This document shows, piece after piece, positions 16,930 through 24,342 of a stretch of 26,082 nt of DNA. Under the pieces are notes generated by a model. It saw nothing but the letters and a program-made list of their open reading frames with translations, did not search any database and was not told where the DNA came from. How positions within the stretch are numbered: the stretch's first letter is position 1; every line of letters starts with the position of its first letter. The stretch spans positions 1-26,082 of the forward strand of contig MWBK01000065.1 of assembly GCA_002069025.1 (NCBI GenBank), in the 5' to 3' direction. A program made the position numbers and the translations under genes. The DNA comes from Bacteroidetes bacterium ADurb.Bin302. GTDB lineage: Bacteria; Bacteroidota; Bacteroidia; Bacteroidales; Paludibacteraceae.

Positions 16930-18018
16930 TTATGATACAGTGTCAATAAGACCAATCTTGTATTCTTCGCCCTTTGCTACATCAGCGGCTACTTCAAGGT
17001 CATATCTTGTAAGCAGTCTACCAGTTGTAATATCAGTGCCAGTCATAGATGTAAGACCGCCCCTTGTCCAAAGCTGAACAGGTGAAGTAACACCAGTAGG
17101 AACTACATAGATATATCTGTCATCTGCAACCTTATCAAACCATGTACCTGCGGCATTAAGCTTGCTAACGTCATAAGCGTTATCCATACCGTAGATTGTT
17201 GCACCCATGATATTTGAAACGTATGCGTTCTTAGCAATCTCATTCATAGCCTCCTGAGAAATGTTCATGTAAGGTGTAGCCTGTGAATCTGCATATGTAG
17301 CGATATCATTAAGCTTGATAACAGCAGATGTATCACCAACGAGAGTTACCCTACCAAAAGGACGAGCCTTGTTAATAACTGTCTGAACATTTGCTCTTGT
17401 TACACCTACTACGACGTTCTTAATTGTAGCGTTATTTACTGCATTAATTACATTATCGAACGCATAAGAAGCCGCCTTGTTTCTCATATCTGTCTTGATG
17501 TTTTCAATAAGAATATTCTCAGCGGACATATCACCAAACTGTGCCTTACGGTAATCTACCTCATAACCTGCACTCAGAGATGCAGAGGGAACAGTATACT
17601 TGTCAGCATAATTGAAGCTGAAAGGTACATCACCATTAAGAGCCTGTCCTCTTGTATTTACACTCTGCTTGATAATCTTACGCTCAATTGTTTCATCATA
17701 TCCAAGATTCTCATAACCACCAAAGAAGCCAAGCAGTTTGATTTCTTCAAGAAGCAGAGGATTTACAACATAGGTTCTAATAGTGTTAATCTCGGAAATA
17801 GCAGAAACATCACCTGATTCTGCTCTTGCGTTAAGTTCCTTAATAGCTGTTGCACATCTATCACCGCACTTAACACCGTTAGTGTCCTTGATATTCTCAA
17901 TAGACTCACCCTTAACAAGCGCAGAAAAAGTCTCTACGATGGGAGATGCTGAGTGAAGATTCTTGTTTACTGAATCTCTACGGCAATTTGCCATTTCATT
18001 TATTTCAAATGTTTTCAT
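16930..18018 (-). CDS. Major capsid protein (HK97-type fold likely)
   Basis: A 362-residue protein; ATG 18018 follows AGGAAGGTAAT. The N-terminal 110 residues are helical and charged (ISEINTIRTYVVNPLLLEEIK), like a delta or scaffold-contacting region. The middle has segments typical of HK97-fold capsids (IKTDMRNKAASYAFDNVI, VIGK-like helix VQTVINKARPFG, then VTLVGDTSAVIKL and MGATIYGMDN). The C-terminus (LWTRGGLTSMTG, LLTRYDLEVAADVAKGEEYKI) reads like the last beta strands of the fold. Gene order protease-scaffold, decoration, capsid supports it. Hairpin downstream suggests high mRNA levels. Confidence 0.85.
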   Translation of the reverse strand: MKTFEINEMANCRRDSVNKNLHSASPIVETFSALVKGESIENIKDTNGVKCGDRCATAIKELNARAESGDVSAISEINTIRTYVVNPLLLEEIKLLGFFGGYENLGYDETIERKIIKQSVNTRGQALNGDVPFSFNYADKYTVPSASLSAGYEVDYRKAQFGDMSAENILIENIKTDMRNKAASYAFDNVINAVNNATIKNVVVGVTRANVQTVINKARPFGRVTLVGDTSAVIKLNDIATYADSQATPYMNISQEAMNEIAKNAYVSNIMGATIYGMDNAYDVSKLNAAGTWFDKVADDRYIYVVPTGVTSPVQLWTRGGLTSMTGTDITTGRLLTRYDLEVAADVAKGEEYKIGLIDTVS

Positions 18019-18045
18019 ATTTTATTACCTTCCTTTCCTCTTTGA

Positions 18046-18495
18046 TTAAGCGGCAATCTTAATAAGCACTCTTACACCAATAGGAGTAATTGCAAGTACC
18101 TCAAATGCAACATCACCAGAAGTTGCAGTATCTTCCTTGAACTTGAAAGTTGTAGCATCAAATGTAAGTGTGTCTCCTACTGCAATATTAGCAAATGTGC
18201 CTACAATATTTTCCTTTGTTACAGCAAGTTCCTTGCCAACCCAATTTGAAAGCTTAAAGAGATTTACATATTCGCCCTGTGCGATTGTGTAAGTAAGGTC
18301 ATACTCCTTATCGCCCTCCTGTGTATTAAGAACAATATAAAGTTCCTCACCAGTTGCAGGGGCTTTTGTTGTCTGTGCCGTACCTGTGTAAGTAAGACCT
18401 ACAAGCGCACCGTTAGGCAGGTCTGCGTGTGCAGTTACATTAGGTGTGCTGTGTGCTGAGTGTTCAATCATTTCAACTGTAAAAACCTTTACCAT
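18046..18495 (-). CDS. Head decoration / capsid-stabilising protein candidate
   Basis: A 149-residue, Thr- and Ala-rich, beta-type protein; ATG 18495 follows AAAGGATGG. Segments such as NGALVGLTYTGTAQTT, LYIVLNTQEGDKEYDL, VGDTLTFDATTFKF and VLAITPIGVRVLIKIAA suggest a small beta-barrel or beta-sandwich. Being between scaffold and capsid genes is the usual slot for a trimeric decoration protein that locks the expanded shell. No cysteines and no signal peptide. Assigned by position and composition. Confidence 0.6.
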   Translation of the reverse strand: MVKVFTVEMIEHSAHSTPNVTAHADLPNGALVGLTYTGTAQTTKAPATGEELYIVLNTQEGDKEYDLTYTIAQGEYVNLFKLSNWVGKELAVTKENIVGTFANIAVGDTLTFDATTFKFKEDTATSGDVAFEVLAITPIGVRVLIKIAA

Positions 18496-18518
18496 AATAA
18501 AACCATCCTTTCTTGTAA

Positions 18519-19064
18519 TTAATAAATAGAACCTTCTACGGGATGATTAGCCTGAGATGTAGGGTGAATTACCTCACCATAAATATCTGCTGAATTAACT
18601 TCAACTACAGGCTCATCCTTCTTTTCCATTAACAGCTTACCAATACCACGATAAATAGCATCGAGTACAGTATTAATCTCTACGTTAGTAGGGTCTGCAT
18701 TGAACTTTTCGATTTCATCCTTTGCGTAGTTCTTCTGCTCATCAGAGAAATCCTTAATAGCTTCATCGAGTTCGCCAAGTCTTTCCTTTGCCATTGCTTC
18801 ACCAAGAGCCCTTTCAAGAGCCGCCTTTTCTTCCCAAGCCGCATTAAGTTCAGATTCCTTCTTAGCCATCTCAGCCTTTACAGTTTCAATAGCAATCTGA
18901 ATTTCTGCAACAGAAGCATTAAGTTCATTAATCTTAGCATCCTTATCAGTAATAGTCTGATTAAGTTCCGCAATCTTTGTCTCATATTCTGTGTTCTTAG
19001 AATTAGTTTCTGAGATTGTATTCTTTATTGAATCACAAATCAGAGCAAGTGTCTTTTCATCCAT
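18519..19064 (-). CDS. Possible nested scaffold from an internal start of the protease-scaffold gene
   Basis: An in-frame ATG at 19064 (residue 213, MDEKTLALICDSIKN) has GTGAGG with 8 nt spacing, exactly at the boundary between the protease part and the coiled-coil part. Starting there gives a 181-residue scaffold without protease, as in the nested C/Nu3 arrangement of phage lambda. The site is a real sequence feature; its use is inferred. Confidence 0.45.
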   Translation of the reverse strand: MDEKTLALICDSIKNTISETNSKNTEYETKIAELNQTITDKDAKINELNASVAEIQIAIETVKAEMAKKESELNAAWEEKAALERALGEAMAKERLGELDEAIKDFSDEQKNYAKDEIEKFNADPTNVEINTVLDAIYRGIGKLLMEKKDEPVVEVNSADIYGEVIHPTSQANHPVEGSIY

Positions 19065-19700
19065 TCTATTAACCTCACTTTCTTTGTTACTGTTTTTATT
19101 TAAAGAAGCCGCTTCTAACACAACAGCGTTTTTGTCTGCTTCTTTTACACTTAAAATTGCACTACCACTAAAGTCAAATTCTTTAGGGATACGATGTTCC
19201 TCAGTTACTTCACCATCGTAAATAATATGACCTTTGTTTTCCTCTGTGCCAACTATTTCAATAGAGGATTTAATAGAATTTTCAGCCATATTATCTTTAA
19301 GCCATCTTACAAAGTTAGGATATCTTTGATTGTATAAATATCCTTCTCCTACAAGAACACGCTTTTCTTCATTGTCGATAACTATGTTTTCAATCTGTGC
19401 TGTTTCTACAACACCTACTGTGTCAGAGTTTTCAAAAAGAGGAATTTGGTTTCCATACTCATCAGTCATTTGGTCAGTATACCCATGACCTAAAGGAACT
19501 GTCTTTGTTTCGTCTGTAAATTCACAACATATCGGCATACCCTTTGCGCTTTCGATATTATTAAGTACATATTGCTCTCGCCAATTAATGCCGTTTAAAT
19601 TGGTATCTTCTTCATTTTCATGAATGGTGAGAAGTGCTAATTTGATATATCGTCTACCACCTTTGGTTTTCTTACTTCCCATTTCGAGAATTGTGTTCAT
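18519..19700 (-). CDS. Prohead protease fused to scaffolding protein
   Basis: A 393-residue two-part protein; ATG 19700 follows AAAGGTGGTGAG. Residues 1-190 resemble herpesvirus/phage prohead proteases: a His in a turn (PLGHGYTDQ, His72), the strand TVGVVETAQIENIVID, the helix FVRWLKDNMAE and a Ser-containing strand (NSIKSSIEIVG, Ser145 or Ser146). Together they suggest a Ser-His catalytic pair, but the exact serine cannot be fixed by eye. Residues 213-360 are a long heptad coiled coil (AELNQTITDKDAKINEL, KESELNAAWEEKAALERAL), as in scaffolds, ending in a short tail (PTSQANHPVEGSIY) that may contact the capsid. The protein should template capsid assembly and then degrade itself. Confidence 0.78.
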   Translation of the reverse strand: MNTILEMGSKKTKGGRRYIKLALLTIHENEEDTNLNGINWREQYVLNNIESAKGMPICCEFTDETKTVPLGHGYTDQMTDEYGNQIPLFENSDTVGVVETAQIENIVIDNEEKRVLVGEGYLYNQRYPNFVRWLKDNMAENSIKSSIEIVGTEENKGHIIYDGEVTEEHRIPKEFDFSGSAILSVKEADKNAVVLEAASLNKNSNKESEVNRMDEKTLALICDSIKNTISETNSKNTEYETKIAELNQTITDKDAKINELNASVAEIQIAIETVKAEMAKKESELNAAWEEKAALERALGEAMAKERLGELDEAIKDFSDEQKNYAKDEIEKFNADPTNVEINTVLDAIYRGIGKLLMEKKDEPVVEVNSADIYGEVIHPTSQANHPVEGSIY

Positions 19701-19726
19701 TTAGTCTCACCACCTTTCAATGAAAT

Positions 19727-19766
19727 AATAATATAAAAAGAACCGCTAATGTTTTAGCGATTCTTT
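19727..19766 (-). terminator. Intrinsic terminator-like hairpin after the portal gene
   Basis: On the minus strand the stem AAAGAA-(T)-CGCTAA pairs with TTAGCG-(G)-TTCTTT around a 4-nt AACA loop, with one mismatch, and the run continues as TTTTTATATTATTATTT. It overlaps the last base of the portal stop codon. The stem is AT-rich outside its core, so partial termination is likely. Confidence 0.65.
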
Positions 19767-21361
19767 TACACGTTTGGTTTAGGCTGACCATTTGAATTAT
19801 TAGCTTGACTTTTAACAGTGTTGTCATTGGTAGGATTATCTTCCGTTGGTCTACCGCCCTTATCATCTTCTGTATTATTTACATCATTACCAGAGGTGTT
19901 ATAAGAAGTTGCATTAACAGGATATTTGTCCATGACTCCTTCTTCTAACTGTTCATCCAACATGGCGAAATATACTTCCTTTGATAAACCTGCACAATTA
20001 GCAAGATAAGCAAGCGAACCTCTACCGATTGTAAATAATTCTTTTGCGATATTAAAATATTTTTCCCTATTAAGATTGGTAATAGGAAGATAGTTAATTT
20101 CAACGTCAATATAATTAAGACCAAGTACATTATAATTAATAACTTTATTCAGTTCGGTTACAATTATATCAACCCATTCAAACACCTTTGCCGTAATCAA
20201 TTCAAGATTTGTTTGTTGTGATGCATAGTTAGCACCGTTACCATTCAATAAGGATATGGCGATACCTAAATCTGAACCAACATTTAGGTCAAGATTTGTT
20301 TCGTAGTCACTATCAAACAAATCTGTATTAACATCTATACTTCCTATTTTTGTACCTGCGGCAACGGAAAAGAAAGTTGTTCCATTTCCCTTTCTTGTCT
20401 GCACAGCTTCTTTAACAGCATTATGTTGCTGTTTCTGTTGTTCATTGCTCAAAGCCGAAGTACCTGCGGTCTTGCCCTCTGGAAATGTTTCGTAAATAAT
20501 TTTATTATTTACCTTATCAAGTACATTCCTTTTAGTATTTATAAAATCATCAGAGTAAAGAATATCCTTGATAGCCGAAAGCACAAGTGGTCTACCCCAC
20601 GGTTCATCAAGATTAGAAGATATTTTATGAACAATTGTTTTTGTATTGTCCAATATAAACATCTGGTTGGTATCTTTGTTTCCCTGTTTCCACTTGTTGT
20701 ATGCTTGTGTAAACTCAGAAGGATATCTTCTTAATCTGCTTTCTGCACTTTCATTGCCAAGATTAAAATAACTTAAATCAAACGCAACGACATAAGAATT
20801 ATTTTTAGTTCCAATTATTCTACAATAATCAGTAGGCAATGACTTAATAGACACGTTTAATTTAGCCAACTTTGGTTTTAACGCATTGACCTCTGATATA
20901 CTATCGGCTTGGAATTGACTTATAAACTTCTTTCTATCTTCTTTAGTTTTACCAGTATCAAGATAGTAAAAAGCCACACCGTCAATACATCCCTTTAGAA
21001 TAGCATCTCTAACAAATTGTTTGTGTCTTATCTTCTTCATTGCATATCTAACAACTTCTTTGTTAATTTTAGAAGCTTTGTCATTGGCATAGCTTGTTAC
21101 AATATAATCCAAAGTTGGAAGAACCTTAATATAATCAAGAGCATTACGAACAATACCATCACTTGAATAGAATCTTCTTGATATCTTTCTTATAAGTTCA
21201 TTATTGCTATCTATCATTGGCTCTTGAATCATACCAGTAAGCTGTTCAATTTTATAATCGTATAGAATATTAAAATATGTAGCGGTAGTTACATCGTTAT
21301 GATACCAATAGCTACACGCTTCATAGTTTTTATTATCATAATTCTTTTGTATCTTAGCCAT
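19766..21361 (-). CDS. Portal protein
   Basis: A 531-residue protein; ATG 21361 follows AAAGGAGGGC, 19 nt after the terminase stop. It forms the dodecameric ring at one capsid vertex through which the terminase pumps DNA. Supporting segments: LIRKISRRFYSSDGIVRNALDYI near the start (clip/wing helix), GCIDGVAFYYLDTG, the stretch DEPWGRPLVLSAIKDI, the crown-side part GIAISLLNGNGANYAS followed by a helix (LITAKVFEWVDIIVTELNKVI), all in the order of SPP1/HK97-like portals. The last 60 residues are Asn/Asp/Gly-rich and disordered, suggesting a flexible tail. Order terL-portal-protease is standard. Confidence 0.9.
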   Translation of the reverse strand: MAKIQKNYDNKNYEACSYWYHNDVTTATYFNILYDYKIEQLTGMIQEPMIDSNNELIRKISRRFYSSDGIVRNALDYIKVLPTLDYIVTSYANDKASKINKEVVRYAMKKIRHKQFVRDAILKGCIDGVAFYYLDTGKTKEDRKKFISQFQADSISEVNALKPKLAKLNVSIKSLPTDYCRIIGTKNNSYVVAFDLSYFNLGNESAESRLRRYPSEFTQAYNKWKQGNKDTNQMFILDNTKTIVHKISSNLDEPWGRPLVLSAIKDILYSDDFINTKRNVLDKVNNKIIYETFPEGKTAGTSALSNEQQKQQHNAVKEAVQTRKGNGTTFFSVAAGTKIGSIDVNTDLFDSDYETNLDLNVGSDLGIAISLLNGNGANYASQQTNLELITAKVFEWVDIIVTELNKVINYNVLGLNYIDVEINYLPITNLNREKYFNIAKELFTIGRGSLAYLANCAGLSKEVYFAMLDEQLEEGVMDKYPVNATSYNTSGNDVNNTEDDKGGRPTEDNPTNDNTVKSQANNSNGQPKPNV

Positions 21362-21380
21362 TTCGCCCTCCTTTCTTTGT

Positions 21381-21905
21381 TTAGTTTACAAGCGCAACAA
21401 CTTCATATTGTGTATTAATTGACATTAAATCTTGTTCTAATAAATCTGCAAAATAATTTGAATACGAAACAGAAGTATATCTATCCTTACGGTTAGCACC
21501 TCTCTCGCTTATAACAAGAACACCTGTTTGTTCCTTCCTTTCACAAAGCAATCCATTTGTTTCTGCAATAAATTCCTGAGTTTCAAGATATGGCTTTTCG
21601 TAAAACAATTGGTCATCAAGTTCAATCGCCTGATTGTATTCGTCAATCTTAGGTAACTGTTCTTCAAGAGCCTTATTATACGATATAAGTAAATCAATCT
21701 TATTATCCTGTAATGCCGTTTTCAAAGCCATTGCTATATCGCTGTTCATCTTTTGTGAAGCTGTGATAATAAATATACATGGATTTGCGTTTGGTGTTTT
21801 AACTCTGTTTGCTATGCTATCATCGTTCATACAGGTTAATGGCGAATATTCTATTTGTCTTTCTTCGTCATACATAACTTTTGCAAGACGGTCATAAACT
21901 GCAAT
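21381..21905 (-). CDS. terL: Terminase large subunit, exon 2 (C-terminal nuclease part)
   Basis: This exon encodes the last 174 residues of the large terminase, beginning IAVYDRLAKVMYDEE and continuing in frame from exon 1 (…DLRNAG at 23074). An apparent GTG start three bases upstream is intron sequence, with no ribosome site. It contains the third nuclease acidic residue, Asp at exon position 141 (RKDRYTSVSYSNYF; residue 564 of the joined protein), in the KDR-x-x-S-x-x-Y pattern of terminase nucleases. Without splicing this part would not be made joined to the ATPase, so intron removal is needed for DNA packaging. Stop lies 19 nt before the portal start. Confidence 0.9.
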   Translation of the reverse strand: MAVYDRLAKVMYDEERQIEYSPLTCMNDDSIANRVKTPNANPCIFIITASQKMNSDIAMALKTALQDNKIDLLISYNKALEEQLPKIDEYNQAIELDDQLFYEKPYLETQEFIAETNGLLCERKEQTGVLVISERGANRKDRYTSVSYSNYFADLLEQDLMSINTQYEVVALVN

Positions 21906-21965
21906 CACATTGTTACCCCATAGGCTTTTTATCCTATGGTTCTTACACTTGTTATTCGTGCAAGG

Positions 21966-22831
21966 TCAGCATACCTTTTTACCATATTCAAACAAAAAAT
22001 CTTTTAGTTGAGAAGGAGTATTATTCCTTTTCCCATATATCATATGAAACATCAAGTGACAATCTTCACATAATGTTATTCCGTTGTCCATATCATATCT
22101 TTTATCTATGTTATCTTTCCAGTTATAAATGTGATGAACCGTAAGTTTGACAGGATGCCCTTTATGGCTTTTATCTCCACAACATTGACACGCATACTTA
22201 TCTCGGTCGAACACACTCTTTCTCCAATGCCGATATTCATATGTCGCTCTTTCAACCCTGTGATATTCGACTCCACCTTTCCAACGTGGCTATCTTCCCC
22301 TACAAATCTTTGTGTCATAACAAAATAAGGCACTCCGTATTTTGCAATACAAGTCTTTACTACCCTTTGTTTATATTCCTCGGTCTGCGTATAAGAGTTA
22401 CAACCATACTTTTCAAAGTTTGTTTCTTTTATTTTAGCTTTTATTTCTTCATTTGAAAAAGGATTTTCTACTCCATACTTTTCAAGATTGGTTGAAGCAA
22501 TTTTATTTTTTATCTCAGATAAAGAAAGAACACTTTTCACTCCATATTTGTCCATATTAGATTCTTGACATTTGTATTTCTTACATTTGCCACAACAATC
22601 TTTATGTATATAAGAGTTCCGATTCTCGGTCAAGTAGTGATTCCATTCTTTTTGATATTTTGTATGACAATAATCACATTCCACATCTACAATTACAGCA
22701 CTTCCTCTTGTTAAATCCGATACGTTTACTTCAAATTCATCTTTCATCTTCGTATAGGTATAACCTAAAGATTCATAGTGCTTTTTAATTTTTGAGTTCC
22801 ATTTCAATATAACTGTTTTAGATAATAACAT
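21966..22831 (-). pseudogene. Intron-encoded HNH homing endonuclease, frameshifted
   Basis: The ATG at 22831 has GAGGTGAG 4-5 nt upstream. The first frame runs 181 residues to about 22289, then the homologous protein continues one base back (PRWKGGVEYHRV…) to the stop at 21966, 107 residues further, for about 288 in all. A single missing C in AGCC(C)ACG explains the break. Without it the first frame drifts into unrelated sequence until 22106. The N-terminal part has Cys pairs (CDYC 52-55; CCGKC 79-83) and four KYG repeats at residues 95, 118, 141, 164, an exact 23-residue period, likely DNA-binding. The C-terminal part has CQCCG, the HNH core (LTVHHIYNW, MDNGITLC) and CEDCH zinc ligands. The intact enzyme would cut intronless terL to spread the intron. 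No slippery heptamer is seen, so a decayed gene or sequencing error is likelier than programmed shift. Confidence 0.85.
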
Positions 22832-22832
22832 A

Positions 22833-22888
22833 ATCTCACCTCTTTAAAATTTGAAGTGAGATGGGTGGTATTTATCCACCAAATCTCA
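22833..22888 (-). promoter_or_regulatory. Two competing hairpins controlling the endonuclease ribosome site
   Basis: Hairpin I (22888-22857): TGAGAT and GGTGG pair with CCACC and ATCTCA. Hairpin II (22862-22833): ATCTCACTTC pairs with GAGGTGAGAT, 10 bp with one G-U, loop AAATTTTAAA. Both use the same ATCTCA, so they exclude each other. Hairpin II buries the GAGGTGAG ribosome site one base before the ATG. This fits on/off control of the intron endonuclease, as known for T4 td/I-TevI. Confidence 0.7.
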
Positions 22889-23073
22889 TTTTTTGTTTCA
22901 ACTTAGGTAATGCAGTCTCTTGGGTTCATTATATTCTCCGTAGAGGTTCAGAACCTATGCGTTGCCTGTGACTACTCTTTTAAAAGTAGCCTTCCAGTCT
23001 GATTCGCATTTCAGCGTTCCAGTTTTCTACTGCATTAATTATTTAATATGTTTCCATATTAAACGGCATTTCT

Positions 23074-24342
23074 ACCCGCATTTCTTAGGTCAAGTACAAT
23101 ATAATCGGCATTAAAGTCCTCATACAATTGCCTAATACGAATTGCTTGCATATCAATGTCTCCACCTTGTACACTTTCAAGATAAGGGAATTGTCTACGA
23201 TATCCGTTATTAATTTCAATACTTTTATCAGCCAATGTGTGAGTTGTACTTTCTGGCAGTAACCTTGTGCAAGAGAAAATAGAATTATCATTCTTCTCAT
23301 TTTCTACAAAAGCCATATCACAAGCGACAACTCTAATTTCACCTTCTTGTTTTGGGATGGCAAATGGATTCTTTTTTCCCGATAAAACATCTATTGTTTT
23401 TCTTGGATAGAAAGGTCTTACCAACCTTTGCTGTCTTGCAAGTTCCTGATAATTAAAAAACGCACCAGTATTTTCCTTAACTCTTTCATTAAGATACTCA
23501 ATGCGCCATGATAGGTTATCCAGTTTTCTCTTTTCTCTCCTAAGATAATTAAGAGTTTTAAGTTTATGTTCTATAACAACACTTAGGTCAAAAGCAAGAA
23601 GAATTTGTTTTCCATGTTTCATCATTTGACTAAAGGCTTCGTCTGCTATTTCCCACATCCAATGTCCATTGTCTAACCAAGAAGAAGTTATATAAACATC
23701 TTTGGGTTCTTCAATGCATCCTTGTATATTAGTATAGAAAGCGTTTTTCATGTACTCAACATTTCTTACGTGTTGGAAAGGGGAGAATACCGAATCATCT
23801 ATTTCCTTTTTAATCATACGACTTTCTTCTCTAATGAGAAGTGTGCTTCGTTCACCTCTGGAATTACCTATCTTAATGGTACTTCCATTATTAAAGAATA
23901 CACAAAGGTTTCCATCAACTCGTCTAACTGCTTTTATTTCAGCACGTAACTGAGGGGAACTACGCATCAATTCACCTTGAATTTTCTTAGTTATAATTAA
24001 TTCAGCTTGCTTGACAGTTGCACTAACTATAACAATCTCACTATGAGGATAGAGGATTGCGTGACAACATGAATACAGACCAATGATAAATGACTTTGCT
24101 ATACATCTTGAACCTACCGTATTAAATAAATCACATATACCAAGTAAATACATCATTAATGCTTGGTAAGGATATAATTTGATACCGAGATAATCAATAG
24201 CACATCTATGCATATTTCTTCTAAAAAATGTTATCCATGCAATAGTATTCAAAACTCTTTTAGGACTACTAAGAAAATGAGTAGAAGGAAACTGTTTGTA
24301 TAATTGCATTTGGTTTTTATCAGCATAATCACTCAGTTTCAT
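23074..24342 (-). CDS. terL: Terminase large subunit, exon 1 (ATPase and first nuclease motifs)
   Basis: First 423 residues of an approximately 597-residue terminase (with exon 2). I choose ATG 24342 because AGGTGA lies 5 nt upstream; GTG 24351 and ATG 24348 are also in frame. Residue numbers below use ATG 24342. Motifs in order: Walker A variant VGSRCIAKSF (78-85), helicase-type strand EIVIVSATVKQAELI, Walker B variant LLIREESRMI (168-177, usual form hydrophobic-D-E), coupling motif ITSSW (about 218-222), nuclease Asp342 (VVACDMAF) and Asp418 (YIVLDLRNAG). The frame runs into the intron and would stop after four intron codons, giving a 427-residue truncated protein from unspliced RNA. It overlaps the small-subunit gene by 14 nt. 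Confidence 0.93.

Larger units (their letters stand above)
21906..23073 (-). ncRNA. Group I self-splicing intron in the large terminase gene
   Basis: Inferred borders: exon 1 ends …GCGGGT (T at 23074) and exon 2 starts ATTGCAG (21905), with the intron ending in G (21906), as group I rules require; joining restores NAG-IAVYD. Helices seen on the minus strand: P1 (GGU with GCC at 23067-23065, extended past one bulged G), P10 (intron AAU with exon-2 AUU), P2 (9 bp, TTTAATATG/CATATTAAA, GAAA loop, 23063-23042), P3 (AATGCAGT 23036-23029 with ACTGCATT 22916-22909), P4-P5 (CTGG-AA-CGC … GCG-AA-TCAG, 23022-22999), P6a (22989-22972), a UACG-loop hairpin (22945-22936), P7 candidate (GGTTC 22955-22951 with GAACC 21942-21938), and P9 (CATAGG/CCTATG, 21938-21919). 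The extra hairpin between P7 and P3' would fit subgroup IA. Length is 1168 nt including the endonuclease ORF. Confidence 0.88.

Noticed and set aside
21381..21908. A free-standing 175-residue gene starting with GTG at 21908
   Set aside because: The GTG lies across the intron end, there is no ribosome site, and the sequence is the in-frame continuation of the terminase nuclease domain.
21966..22214. A separate small HNH protein of 82 residues starting at GTG 22214
   Set aside because: The frame is open further upstream to the frameshift at about 22289 with homologous-looking sequence (PRWKGG…), and no ribosome site precedes the GTG, so it is the 3' half of the broken endonuclease.
22923..22927. 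GAACC at 22927-22923 as the 3' strand of intron helix P7
   Set aside because: It would place P7 before the P3 3' strand, which breaks group I order. The GAACC at 21942-21938 keeps the order and lies just before P9, so it is preferred.
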